Shown piece after piece: positions 1-7,957 of a stretch of 64,000 nt of DNA. Under the pieces are notes generated by a model. The model saw nothing but the letters and a program-made list of their open reading frames with translations. It was not told the origin of the DNA and made no database searches. The position numbers and the translations under genes were made by a program. The DNA comes from Acetobacteraceae bacterium (GTDB lineage Bacteria > Pseudomonadota > Alphaproteobacteria > Acetobacterales > Acetobacteraceae). Position 1 is the first letter of the stretch, and every line of letters begins with the position of its first letter. The stretch spans positions 1-64,000 of the forward strand of contig PLSD01000052.1 of NCBI GenBank assembly GCA_003164135.1, given 5' to 3'.

Positions 1-18
1 AATCAATGACGGACGGCA

Positions 19-51
19 CTAGAGCGTTCATCTAAATAATAAACGCTCTAG
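19..51. repeat. TAGAGC-type hairpin, copy 1
   Basis: CTAGAGCGTT (19-28) and AACGCTCTAG (42-51) are perfect 10-bp complementary arms around a 13-base AT-rich loop. Similar arms occur at 1788-1841 and 9646-9678, where they follow leftward stop codons. A bidirectional terminator or dispersed palindromic repeat is likely. There is no clear T-run. Confidence 0.55.
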
Positions 52-134
52 CTATTCTATACTTCGCGCAATTCCCTCTGAACAAATGTCAGCTCGCCGC
101 CGCTGCACGCTCTAAGACGGTCTGACGCCTATCA

Positions 135-240
135 TGTAAAATTGCGGCCAAGGGTGACCCCAGTATAGGGGTGAATTTCCCGCAAAAATCAACGAGATGC
201 ACTATTTTCAGAGAAGGTCGCCATCGGCCGCAATTTTACA
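135..240. repeat. MITE-like element with 15-bp inverted repeats, copy 1
   Basis: TGTAAAATTGCGGCC (135-149) is the exact reverse complement of GGCCGCAATTTTACA (226-240). The 106-bp element has no ORF of its own. A longer diverged copy lies at 1080-1275. The two share the left end up to GACCCC and then the stretch from AGTATAGG to the right end. The sequence between those points is missing here, so this copy looks like an internal deletion derivative of the longer one. Confidence 0.6.
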
Positions 241-373
241 TTCTTGCGGGGAGGACACATCGATCAGGCTTCCGATGCTTCTCCAGGTTTCGCCGACTGA
301 TCTTGCATCGACTTTCCGGAGCAAGGTCTTGAGCTTGGCGAACACTTGCTCCGGCTCTTGCAGAACAATCGGG

Positions 374-853
374 TCACCCGTGTTTATCGGGCGCATGTTT
401 TGGCTGCACTGACCAGGCCGCTGGCTCGTCGCCTTTGTCGGCTTCGGCCGCCGCCGCCGTCGCCTGCACCTTGTCGGGCGTGTGATGGGCGGGCGCGTAG
501 ATAGCATAGACCTGCATTGGCGTCGCGCCGATATTGGTGATGTTGTGCCAGGTCCCCGCCGGAACAAGGGCGCACCAGCCGTCTGAAACTTCCTTTTCGA
601 AAGTCAGTTTGTCCTTCGCGGCTCCCATCTGCACTCGGCCACTGCCAGCTTCGAGGCGCAGGAACTGATCGGTCTCCGGATGCGCTTCAAGGCCAATATC
701 TCCGCCAGCGGGGATCGACATCAGCGTCACTTGCAGGTAGCGCCCGCTCCAGGCGACTGAACGGTAATTTGTGTTTTCCTTCGTCGCGCGTTCAATGTCG
801 AACGATTGCGGCTGTGGCCCAATGTCTTTGATCCTGTTAGCAGTGCTGCCCAT
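374..853 (-). CDS. Cupin-domain protein
   Basis: A 159-residue protein with a single cupin barrel. A conserved HPETDQ segment (about residues 63-68) and the downstream PAGTWHN motif (about residues 104-110) are the usual positions of cupin metal-binding histidines. The C-terminal 40 residues are charged, Ala/Lys/Asp-rich and probably disordered. I placed the start at 853 because GAGGAG precedes it; the reading frame stays open 126 bases further upstream but without a comparable ribosome-binding site. The substrate cannot be read from the sequence. Small single-domain cupins of this type are often annotated as mannose-6-phosphate isomerase-like or as stress-related binding proteins. It stands alone among mobile-element debris, facing left. 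Confidence 0.8.
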   Translation of the reverse strand: MGSTANRIKDIGPQPQSFDIERATKENTNYRSVAWSGRYLQVTLMSIPAGGDIGLEAHPETDQFLRLEAGSGRVQMGAAKDKLTFEKEVSDGWCALVPAGTWHNITNIGATPMQVYAIYAPAHHTPDKVQATAAAAEADKGDEPAAWSVQPKHAPDKHG

Positions 854-1079
854 GACTGATCTCCTCAAGATTGCGGGCGATGCACTGCCTCGCATTGCCA
901 TCGGCAATTTGTTGCACATCGCGATGACAATATCGCGCCATCCTTTGACAGCGGGTAGGTTCGGAAAATACCTAGTCAATGCTGGATTCGCGGGACTGAT
1001 TGCTTCGGGATACCGGAGAGGGTTCTGTGGCTGCCGGCGCGGCTAGCAAAGGCGAAGAGTCGGGCGTGCTAGTGATAGC

Positions 1080-1275
1080 TGTAAAATGGCCGCCAAGGGC
1101 GACCCCGCCAAAAAGCAATCTAACCAATTGATGTTGTGGGAAAATATTGAATTATACTGGTGTCACTTTTCGCGCGAAAAGTGACACCAGTATAGGAGCA
1201 TATTTCCATTAAAAATCAATGAGATACACCATTTTCAGAGAGAGTCGCCATTTGCCGCAATTTTATACACAGCCT
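1080..1275. repeat. MITE-like element, copy 2, with inserted palindrome
   Basis: It begins TGTAAAATGGCCGCCAAGGG and ends near GCCGCAATTTTATACAC, matching both ends of the 135-240 element with scattered differences. About 80 extra bases lie between the shared left and right parts. They include a perfect 42-bp palindrome at 1153-1194. Confidence 0.55.
1153..1194. repeat. Perfect 42-bp palindrome
   Basis: The left arm is TATACTGGTGTCACTTTTCGC (first 20: TATACTGGTGTCACTTTTCG). The right arm, 1174-1194, is its exact reverse complement with no loop base. The structure resembles two insertion-sequence ends joined head to head, or a very large operator. Nothing coding lies nearby. Confidence 0.7.
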
Positions 1276-1787
1276 GTTGCCATGGCATTGGCACCCATTG
1301 GGCGATGTCATGGTAAGTGCCAGTTTTCCAGCAACTCCCCAGCGGCCGGCACGTGCCGCCTGATGATCGACAATCTTCTCGACACGATGGAGTTGCCCGA
1401 AAAGCTGACCGCAGCGTCGCCATTCCCGGCTCGCCTGACCCCGGACCTTCAAGCTTCACTCCGTGGGCAGAACTTTGGGAAGCGGGTCTAGGTAAACTGC
1501 CACATCACCCATCTGCGCTTCAATCCTTGTCTGCCGCAGGCCCGAGCAATCACCGCCTATCAAAAGCACAGAGTCAAACGCCTGCGCACGCAAACATTCT
1601 GACTTATCCTTACGCACGAACGTCAATCAAAATGTGACCTGTCGGCGCCGCGACGCTTACAATTCAACCGCCCAGAATTCAGGCCTCTCCCACTTTTGGC
1701 TCCATCGTGCCCAGCCCCATTCCCTCGGATAGAGCCCCATCGCTTGCTATCATTTGATGGCATGAAATTACTCACCAAGACAAAAAG

Positions 1788-1841
1788 CTAGAGCCTGATG
1801 ACACAAATAATTCGATTCAACTTCGAGTCATCAGGCTTTAG
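1788..1841. terminator. Hairpin at the end of the leftward membrane-protein gene (TAGAGC-type copy 2)
   Basis: AGCCTGATGAC (1792-1802) pairs perfectly with GTCATCAGGCT (1827-1837). A further CTA/TAG pair lies outside, separated by one mismatch. The hairpin overlaps the stop codon at 1838-1840 of the leftward gene, so it could end that transcript. It lacks a convincing T-run. Confidence 0.5.
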
Positions 1842-2749
1842 TATTCGTCGCGGATACTTCCACCAACCGCAGCCGCCACGCTGGCAACAAATGCACCGAC
1901 CAACATTGCCAGCGCGGTCGCAATGGACAGCTGCGCGGCCCGCTTCCTGGCCACATCAGCGGCTTTGCGAATTTTTTGTCCAGCATCGTTTAGCTGCGTG
2001 ACAACAGCATCAACCCGCTGCTCGGCTTCAGGTTGACTGAGACCGGTTCGCGCGGCAACCAGTTGAGCCATATAAGCTTTGTCGGCCGGTGAAGGCACTA
2101 CGTTGCCGTCATGTATGCTTCCCGTCAATATACGCGCCGTCTCCGCGCGCGATCCCGCCGTGTCGCCCTCGGCAGGGTTCGTCGATCGGAACAGCATATC
2201 CACAAAGTAACCAGAGCCATCGCTTCCTGCACCAGCACGACCGTACTGAACGTCGGCCTGAGCCGCACCCGACGCCGTCACTGCGGCGACATCTGTCGCG
2301 CCTCTGACCACCCCGCTGACGCCCGATGCTGTAACGAACGCAAACAATATTGCGCCGGCCACACTCGCTACCGACCAAGTCAAAAAGCCATGAGCAGTAT
2401 CGCGAAAGAACACCTCATGCGTATGCACACGCACCCATTTTGTCCGCAGTCGCCCTGCAAGAAAACCTCCGAGACCGGACGAAAACCATTGCACGATCAC
2501 CAACCAAATCACCGCCGAAACACCTACGGTAGCGGCAGACGCGCCCGCGCCATACCAAGGCGAGACCATGGAAAGACCAACGCCAGTGCCAAGCACGACG
2601 AGAATAATTGTAGTCGCGGTAGACGCCATCGCGCCGGCAATTATGGCTGCCCACGATACGGCGCTTCTTGTTGTGTCCTCGGCGGATAAACCGGTTTCTG
2701 CACTGACCGAGACTATGTCGCTGCCATTAACATCGAGTATCACAGCCAT
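1838..2749 (-). CDS. Uncharacterised polytopic membrane protein (PhnA-like family of some annotations)
   Basis: A 303-residue protein with predicted membrane helices at about residues 31-60, 74-98 and 120-142, and a fourth near 270-290. The middle carries the conserved RLRTKW and FFRDTAHGFL blocks, which I recognise from a family of unknown function common in Bradyrhizobium and Acetobacteraceae. A long soluble stretch (about 150-265) precedes the last helix and ends in a coiled, Ala/Arg/Lys-rich segment. The start at 2749 follows GGGGAAAGAAC; an in-frame ATG 30 bases upstream lacks a site of this kind. The gene lies 10 bp downstream of the 25-residue peptide at 2760-2837 and is probably co-transcribed with it. 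The function is unknown; a role in envelope or stress adaptation would be a guess from the neighbours. Confidence 0.75.
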   Translation of the reverse strand: MAVILDVNGSDIVSVSAETGLSAEDTTRSAVSWAAIIAGAMASTATTIILVVLGTGVGLSMVSPWYGAGASAATVGVSAVIWLVIVQWFSSGLGGFLAGRLRTKWVRVHTHEVFFRDTAHGFLTWSVASVAGAILFAFVTASGVSGVVRGATDVAAVTASGAAQADVQYGRAGAGSDGSGYFVDMLFRSTNPAEGDTAGSRAETARILTGSIHDGNVVPSPADKAYMAQLVAARTGLSQPEAEQRVDAVVTQLNDAGQKIRKAADVARKRAAQLSIATALAMLVGAFVASVAAAVGGSIRDEY

Positions 2750-2759
2750 GTTCTTTCCC

Positions 2760-2837
2760 CTAATGCCAGAAAAGCGCAAGTAAAATTACGATTGGAAGTG
2801 GCACTCCCAAAAGCAAAAGCAATATTCCGCGACCCAT
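2760..2837 (-). CDS. 25-residue hydrophobic peptide
   Basis: ATG at 2837-2835 is preceded by GGAGGA, and the frame stops at 2762-2760. The peptide starts MGRGILLLLL and ends ALFWH, a single membrane span with almost no polar residues. I recognise the pattern (MGRGILL..LG.P.PI) from tiny conserved proteins in Acetobacteraceae and Rhizobiales whose function is not known. The strong ribosome-binding site and the short gap to the membrane protein at 1838-2749 support real translation as the first gene of a two-gene unit. Confidence 0.65.
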   Translation of the reverse strand: MGRGILLLLLGVPLPIVILLALFWH

Positions 2838-3039
2838 GTCGTCCTCCATTTATCATTAGTTGATTGCGAGTTCCCGAAACACGGGTCTCAACGCACTGCC
2901 CCATATCCGCCGGCGGATGTCGAACCGGCGCGACCGACGCAATCCACATACTGCGAACGATAATAACGGTCATGCTGGCCATGGCGATGGTGAGCCGCCG
3001 CTTGGGGAGCAAGGACAGTCCAGCTCCCCACGATTGTTC

Positions 3040-3432
3040 GGGGAGTGGTGCTGTACTTGAACTCAGGAAGGTTCTTCAGCGACTCTTTCGTTGCGCCGGG
3101 AAGCACCATGTTCTTGTCACCTACTCTAAGCGCGCTGTAGGGCACCACGACGTATTTCGTACCCATACCCAGGAAGCCGCCGACCGACGGCACCGCAAAG
3201 GGCACCCTTTCGGTGGGGGTGACGATCAAATCGTCGATCATTCCCACGGTCTCATTAGCTTCGTTGACGACGGTGGCGCCCACCACCTCGGATGTCCGGT
3301 AGCCGGTGGCCAGCGACGCCGGATCGACCTTCATCAGGTCACACTCTGCGGCGTGCCCTGCGAAAAAGCGGTACCGCCCGGTACAACCGCGAGGACCGTA
3401 GTACTCGCCAGAAGTGTAATAGAACGTGTCAT
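3040..3432 (-). pseudogene. Broken PRC-barrel protein, paralogue of the gene at 5596-5985
   Basis: The signal-peptide part (start at 3432, beginning MTRSITLLAS, after AAAGG) and the barrel part (LMKVDPASLATGYR onward) are in different frames. The first frame hits TGATGA near 3335 just before the barrel begins. One missing base there explains the shift when compared with the intact paralogue. The natural stop has also changed from TGA to CGA, so the barrel frame reads on for about 50 extra residues to 2888. About 80 barrel residues are otherwise well conserved with the 5596-5985 product (VVNEANETVG, GGFLGMGTKYVVVP, VLPGATK). Decay after duplication is the simplest reading; a sequencing error would explain the frameshift but not the lost stop. 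Confidence 0.75.
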
Positions 3433-3517
3433 GGCCATTCCTTTTTGTTTGATGACTACGCACACCAGAAACACGCCGAGCCAGGAACGATCCCGGCCTG
3501 GGTGCTCCCGCGTGGCA

Positions 3518-3688
3518 TTATTTCTTTAACGCATCCTTCAACCCGCCAATGGCGTTTTGAACCTTGCCTTTGGTCTTGTCGCTCTTGCCTTCGGCGACCA
3601 ACTTGGAGTCACCTAAGACCTTGCCTGCCGCCACCTTGATAGCGCCCTTGGCCTGCTTGGCCGCGCCGGCGACACGATCTTTGTCCAT
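3518..3688 (-). CDS. CsbD-family stress protein
   Basis: A 56-residue, Lys/Ala/Gly-rich protein starting MDKDRVAGAAKQAKG and containing GKVLGDSKLVAEGKSDK and GKVQNAIGGLKD, the signature of the CsbD family. Members are small, hydrophilic and often induced by general stress; their biochemical role is not established. GGAGAG precedes the ATG at a normal distance. It sits among other small stress-type genes (PRC-barrel proteins, hydrophobic peptides), reads left and is probably transcribed alone: the broken PRC-barrel gene downstream begins 86 bp away. Confidence 0.88.
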   Translation of the reverse strand: MDKDRVAGAAKQAKGAIKVAAGKVLGDSKLVAEGKSDKTKGKVQNAIGGLKDALKK

Positions 3689-4139
3689 CTCGCTGTCTCT
3701 CCACTTGTAGAAGGTTTCACGGGCGATACCCGCGACCAGTGGCCCCGCGGATAATCCGCGTCAGTTGCCCTCTTGGCTCTCCGGCCGTTCTTGGCGATGT
3801 GACCTGCCGCCCTGAAACTGGCGAGCCAAGGTTAAATGGAGATTTGTCTTGTTGAACACTTCATCTAACCGACGCAAAAATACCCGATAACGATCCCGAG
3901 AAGCAAGATTCGGAAACTACTCAACCCTAGCTATCGCGGCGGTTACGGGGGCGGTTATAGTGACACGGTTATGGACTGCCCCCATCCCTGAGACACGGCT
4001 AATTGAGTGACACAGACTTGGGTGGTTCAATTCGCCGTGATGAGCATGTCTGACTTCGGCTTCGAACTCAATGGGCGGCTTGTGCCGATTTAGGAATGGA
4101 GCCGTCGGCCATTATGTCCACGCGTCACTTTTGTTGAGC
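3689..4139. other. Intergenic DNA with probable IS debris
   Basis: No gene seen. The segment around 3966-4010 (GGACTGCCCCCATCCC, then GAGACACGG) resembles the outer end of an IS3-type element, but no transposase is attached. The sequence then merges into the ISL3 remnant. Confidence 0.4.
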
Positions 4140-4570
4140 CGGCCGGGCCCGGGTTCGATCGCTTCTCCCGAACGACGCGTCGCGTCCGGGATCTCGTGGT
4201 GATAACCGGCCGCAGGGCGGGCGGAAGACCCGCTCAGAGGCTATTGCAACGGTTAGGGCTTCCAGGAAGTACCGATACCATTCTACGGCACCTGAAGCAG
4301 CGCGCGGCCAGGCCTGAAAGTGACCGGAAAGCCCGCGTGGTGGGGATCGATGATTGGGCCTAGCGCAAGAGATATGGCAGCTATCGCACGATTATCATTG
4401 ATCTCGAGCAGCATGAGGTGTTGGACGTCATGCAAGATCGCACAGCCGACGGCACCGCCAGCTGGTTCCGGAACCATCCAGAGGCCGAGGTCGTCAGCCG
4501 CGACCGGTGTGGCTTGTATGCGAAGGGCGCCCGCGAAGATGCACACCAAGCCATTCTCAAGACGGTGTCG
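4140..4570 (+). pseudogene. ISL3-family transposase remnant
   Basis: Conceptual translation gives a helix-turn-helix segment (LGLPGSTDTILRHLKQ), then RVVGIDDWA, an in-frame TAG where the family has Trp or a similar residue, then RKRYGSYRTIIIDLEQHEV and SRDRCGLYAKGAREDAHQAI. This is the order expected in the middle of ISL3 transposases (GIDDWA, DLE, SRDR.G.YA.GAR). The N-terminal zinc region and the C-terminal third are missing, and no terminal repeats are visible. It is an inactive relic. Confidence 0.75.
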
Positions 4571-5093
4571 GGCGTGTTGGTGGTATGTAAGCGAAATTGG
4601 CGATGCCATTATGATGCGATATCGGAACATAAAGTGTCCAGAAAACGGCCCGATGCACAGGCCCCATGTAGCTGGTCTGGGTCAAGATTTTCGACTCCAT
4701 TCACCCCGTATGCCCATATCCGTGCGTCGGGCCTGAGCCGCTCCAGTCGACTCGGCCTGGACATTGATCCATCCGGAACCGGTCCGTCGCCAGACCGAAG
4801 ATGCTCTGTTGCCATGCGTGAGATGACCGGGGCAGGTATATGAAAAAAGAGAACGCGCGGGGAAAGCCGTCGGCGCAATTATTGCACATACAACACGGCA
4901 CCAGTCGAATTGCACGGCTAGTCTGGAGATGACGGGGACTACGTAGTTTCCGAGCCTGACGGCACGTGTCCGTTCGCGGTAGTGTTTGGTCGGATGGATT
5001 GCTGGCGCAAAAGCAGTATTTCCATTCAATCGCGGGCCGCCAGAAAACGATGGTGTGATGCCCTTATCCTTATTATACAAAGGAGCTTTGAAC
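4571..5093. other. Intergenic stretch, nothing recognised
   Basis: No supportable gene or structure. ORFs on both strands lack recognisable domains. The last 100 bp presumably hold the promoter of the PRC-barrel gene at 5094. Confidence 0.5.
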
Positions 5094-5462
5094 ATGTCTG
5101 AGACCACCTCGATTACCTCCGGAACGCTGATCGCCGCAGAGAAGGTGAATGGTACGAATGTCTATAATCTGGCGGGGGACAAGCTCGGCAGCATTGATGA
5201 CATAATGATCGACAAGGTCAGCGGTCGCGCGATCTACGCGGTGATGTCGTTCGGCGGCTTTCTCGGCATCGGCAAAAAGTTCCATCCTTTGCCATGGGCG
5301 AAGCTGAAGTACGACGATCAGAAGGGTGGCTACGTCGTCAATCTGGACAAGAAGGTGCTGGAAGACGCGCCCTCCTATGACAGCGATACGGAGTTCGCCT
5401 GGACGCCCGATTATGGCCGCAAGGTCGATAGCTATTACGGGACACCCAGCTACTGGAAGTAA
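5094..5462 (+). CDS. Cytoplasmic PRC-barrel domain protein
   Basis: A 122-residue protein without a signal peptide. The PRC-barrel covers about residues 10-85, with the typical NLAGDKLGSIDDIMID, then SFGGFLGIGKKFHPLPW. The C-terminal tail is rich in Tyr and Asp (YGRKVDSYYGTPSYWK). The start at 5094 follows AAAGGAGC; an in-frame ATG 108 bases upstream has no such site. Free-standing PRC-barrel proteins of this size are common in alphaproteobacteria and usually linked to stress response or envelope homeostasis, without a known biochemical activity. It lies 133 bp before a secreted PRC-barrel gene on the same strand. Confidence 0.88.
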   Translation: MSETTSITSGTLIAAEKVNGTNVYNLAGDKLGSIDDIMIDKVSGRAIYAVMSFGGFLGIGKKFHPLPWAKLKYDDQKGGYVVNLDKKVLEDAPSYDSDTEFAWTPDYGRKVDSYYGTPSYWK

Positions 5463-5595
5463 CCGTGAATTCCCGGCTGGGTGACTAAAATTACTGAAAG
5501 AAACAGAGCGCCAGATGGGAGCGACCTGGGGGCAGCATTGATCCTGCGTCCAGGGGCTTCCAGCGCGTTTCATATCCAATCGAAAGGAGCGACCG

Positions 5596-5985
5596 ATGAC
5601 ACGTTCGATCAGAATCATGGTGGGCACTGCCCTCCTCGCGGCATCATTCAGTGGCCCGGCCTTTGCGCAGGGCGCACCTCAAACGGTCAGCTTGGTGAAA
5701 GTTGATCTAGCGACGCTGGCAACAGGCTACCGGGCGTCCAAGGTGGTGGGTAGCACTGTCGTCAACGAAGCCAACGAAACCGTGGGAACAATTGACGACC
5801 TAATCATTACACCTACCGCGAATGTACCCTTCGCGGTACTATCGGTCGGGGGTTTCCTCGGAATGGGCACGAAATATGTCGTGGTGCCGTTCAGCTCACT
5901 TCAGGTCAAGGACAAGCAAATGGTGCTCCCCGGCGCCACCAAGGATTCGCTGATGAGCCTTCCGGAGTTTAAATACAGCTCCTGA
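5596..5985 (+). CDS. Secreted PRC-barrel domain protein
   Basis: A 129-residue protein. Residues 1-24 form a signal peptide (MTRSIRIMVGTALL, cleavage after AFA), so the barrel acts in the periplasm. The PRC-barrel is at about 36-115 (SKVVGSTVVNEANETVG, LSVGGFLGMGTKYVVVP, VLPGATKDSL) and the protein stops right after it. GAAAGGAG lies in front of the ATG. A diverged, frameshifted copy lies on the other strand at 3040-3432, with CsbD, the transposase relic and the cytoplasmic PRC-barrel gene between. The two copies in opposite orientation point to inverted duplication of this small gene. Confidence 0.85.
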   Translation: MTRSIRIMVGTALLAASFSGPAFAQGAPQTVSLVKVDLATLATGYRASKVVGSTVVNEANETVGTIDDLIITPTANVPFAVLSVGGFLGMGTKYVVVPFSSLQVKDKQMVLPGATKDSLMSLPEFKYSS

Positions 5986-6113
5986 ACGATCGCAGGGAGC
6001 CTGGCCCGGCCCGGCTCCCCACGGCGTAACGATTGGCCAGCCAGCCTGAAGCAGGTTCCGCCCGGATTAGAAGCAGAGGCGGCATCAGGGATGATATATA
6101 AAGGAGTCACGCT

Positions 6114-6188
6114 GTGTACATTGGTGGTGGTCTGGTTGGATTGGTGGTGCTCGTGGTGATTGTGGTTCTCGTGATGCGAATCCTCTAG
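6114..6188 (+). CDS. 24-residue hydrophobic peptide
   Basis: AAAGGAGTCACGCT precedes a GTG start at 6114. The peptide is MYIGGGLVGLVVLVVIVVLV then MRIL, a single membrane helix with one basic residue near the end. It is short, so the call rests on the very strong ribosome-binding site and on resemblance to other tiny membrane proteins in this window (2760-2837, 51970-52125). A 34-bp perfect palindrome 67 bp downstream may end its transcript. Confidence 0.5.
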   Translation: MYIGGGLVGLVVLVVIVVLVMRIL

Positions 6189-6254
6189 ACTAGCTTGCGT
6201 TAGCACTGACTTAAGCAAACCAATCCGGCTCATTGTTTTGGTGAACATCTTAAC

Positions 6255-6288
6255 CAGCGCCCGACCTGATCGATCAGGTCGGGCGCTG
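6255..6288. terminator. Perfect 34-bp palindrome, possible terminator
   Basis: CAGCGCCCGACCTGATC is followed without a loop by GATCAGGTCGGGCGCTG. It lies between the 24-residue peptide gene and the truncated transporter. An RNA hairpin of this strength could stop transcription, although only a weak GTCTTGTT follows. It could also be a recombination site. Confidence 0.5.
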
Positions 6289-6295
6289 TCCCGTC

Positions 6296-6640
6296 TTGTT
6301 GGGCAGCCTTGCGGGCATCGGGTTCAGCTTGGCGGTGCTTGGGGCGTCATTTGCGCTGCCGCAGGGGGTCTGGCAGCCTGGCATGGATCGCGGTAGCGAG
6401 CCTCCTGGCCTATGTCCGCTCGTTCGCGATTGGATTGGGGCCGGTGGTCTGGCTGATGCTCTCGGAGATCTACCCCTTGGGCGTCCGCGGCCGTGCCGTG
6501 AGCGTCGGAACCTGCACGAACTGGAGCGCGAACCTGATCGAGGCGGTATCGTTCCTGACGCTCATCCAGTTGTTGGGTTGGCCGACCATGCTCTGGCTGT
6601 ATAGGCGGAGGTCAACGTCGGGGCACGGGTCTTCGCATTC
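6296..6640 (+). pseudogene. C-terminal fragment of an MFS sugar transporter
   Basis: Two frames together spell part of a sugar-porter MFS protein: LLGSLAGIGFSLAVLGASFA in one frame, then AWIAVASLLAYVRSFAIGLG and PVVWLMLSEIYPLGVRGRAV in another. The GP..W...SEI.P...RGRA motif is diagnostic of the sugar-porter family. The frame change lies near 6360-6390. Both the N-terminal two thirds and the last helix are absent. It starts immediately after the 34-bp palindrome, which may mark the break point. Confidence 0.75.
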
Positions 6641-7148
6641 TTTCCGGTTGGGGAAACGCCGGCTTCTCGACAATATCCCGGCTGGTCGCGATAAGCAGGT
6701 CAGATCCGTCGATCAGAAGTTTGATATCCATGGCACTTAAAGCGACTTCGAGTCGTAGGAATGTCAGGTTTTCCACTTGCGTGCCTGAAAGCAGCCAGAC
6801 CGCTCTCGAAATCCTTCACCATGGCGGTCATCACCGGGCTGCGGATTCACAACTGAAAGCGGACGTTCGGTATGGCACGAAATTCAAGGTTTAGGACGTG
6901 TCCCTCCCCTTTGCCGATACCCCCCTCACCTGGGCCGGGTATTTTCCTGCTCATTGAGGGATCGAACGAGATCGGCGTCCGGGAATTGCGGCAGATTTTG
7001 CAGCTTTTTGCAGGCATCCTGCAGTTTCAGTATTCGCTTTGTGTGTTAGCCCGGTATCAGGCCTCCGACATTGGGGGACCATCAGGCGAAGTGCGCTTAT
7101 TGTCGAGCAAAACCGAAGGCAGAGCGACAACCACCGGAAAGACTGAAA
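6641..7148. other. Intergenic stretch, no gene recognised
   Basis: About 500 bp after the transporter relic. A leftward frame at 6731-6612 encodes 39 residues starting MDIKLLIDGSDLLIATSRD but lacks a ribosome-binding site and I do not recognise it. Other ORFs are low-complexity. Confidence 0.45.
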
Positions 7149-7283
7149 ATGACAGACTCGCCATTCCCCCAAACTCAAAAAGCGGCTATTTCTTTACCAA
7201 GAGAGGTGGATTGGCCGCTCATCTGGGAAATGTCGGCTTACATAAACAACAGGCAAACTGAACATGGAGCAGGAGCCAAATGA
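7149..7283 (+). CDS. Small hypothetical protein, coupled to next gene
   Basis: A 44-residue frame starting MTDSPFPQTQKAAIS and ending RQTEHGAGAK, not recognised. Its TGA overlaps the ATG of the following gene (ATGA at 7280-7283), a typical sign of translational coupling, and GGAAAG lies about ten bases before the ATG. An upstream start at 7071 is possible but would add a basic, compositionally odd segment. Size and lack of homology keep confidence low. Confidence 0.4.
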   Translation: MTDSPFPQTQKAAISLPREVDWPLIWEMSAYINNRQTEHGAGAK

Positions 7284-7957
7284 CAGAGAAACCTGATCCT
7301 CAGATTTTCGCGGCAAATGAAGCTTCCACGCTCGGCCCGCATGAAACAATGTATACTTCGCCAAGTGAATGGCGCATCGGTGTAAACGTCCCTTGGTCGG
7401 TCGCCTGGACCGGTGAGCAGATGTTCAACTTACAAATGTCGGATCTTTTCCCAGGACGGATAGAGGTGGTTCAGGTCGAACGGCAAGGTGAAGGGGTTCC
7501 AAAATTCGCCGCGCAACATGTGACGCGGCACCGAAGGGGCATGGTAGACCATCTATGTCACGTTTGTGGCAGGCGAACCTTGAAGCGGGATAGATATATT
7601 TTCCCGGTTCAGTCTGGTGGTTTCGTAACAATGCCGGACGAAACGATGCGCTACGCCGGTAACGTGCCCCCGGTACACCTTGCGTGTGCGAGAGTTGGGC
7701 AGCGGTTATGTCCACATCTTTCCCATACGTTCGCTCAACCTGTCGCCTTTCCGTCCGAAGAGAGCAGAATAATGCCAAGGCCGGACGTCGTACCGGGCAT
7801 GGAGGCACTCGCCAAAACGCTGCCACCAAATTTGAACGTCATATTTAGTTGTTACCGACTGTACGGACCGCGCTTCACGAAGAGTGTTGAGAAACTCCGT
7901 TCAGAGCACGTCGCTCTGTTGACTAAGCACGGCACGACTGGTGGAAACAAACGATAG
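7280..7957 (+). CDS. Unrecognised protein with Cys-rich zinc-like cluster
   Basis: A 225-residue soluble protein. The middle (about residues 93-146) has CHVCGRR, then CARVGQRLCPHLSH, a spacing that suggests a bound zinc. The segment VPWSVAWTGEQ near residue 37 together with the CxxC and C..CPHL elements recalls poorly characterised phage- or plasmid-borne proteins of actinobacteria, but I cannot name a family with confidence. GGAGC precedes the ATG. Its base composition is lower in GC than the chromosomal genes around it and it sits among mobile relics, so horizontal origin is plausible. No function is proposed. Confidence 0.6.
   Translation: MTEKPDPQIFAANEASTLGPHETMYTSPSEWRIGVNVPWSVAWTGEQMFNLQMSDLFPGRIEVVQVERQGEGVPKFAAQHVTRHRRGMVDHLCHVCGRRTLKRDRYIFPVQSGGFVTMPDETMRYAGNVPPVHLACARVGQRLCPHLSHTFAQPVAFPSEESRIMPRPDVVPGMEALAKTLPPNLNVIFSCYRLYGPRFTKSVEKLRSEHVALLTKHGTTGGNKR

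Larger units (their letters stand above)
1..373. other. Intergenic stretch with hairpin and MITE-like repeat
   Basis: No coding region that I can support. The stretch holds a TAGAGC-type hairpin at 19-51 and a 106-bp element bounded by perfect inverted repeats at 135-240. The ORFs that can be read through it are low-complexity and overlap the 3' end of the cupin gene on the opposite strand. Confidence 0.6.
854..1837. other. Long non-coding stretch with IS-end palindrome and repeat
   Basis: Nearly 1 kb with no gene I can support. It holds the second MITE-like copy (1080-1275) with the 42-bp perfect palindrome (1153-1194) inside it, and the hairpin at 1788-1841. Overlapping ORFs on both strands at 1216-1637 have no recognisable domain and probably reflect decayed insertion-sequence DNA. 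Confidence 0.55.
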
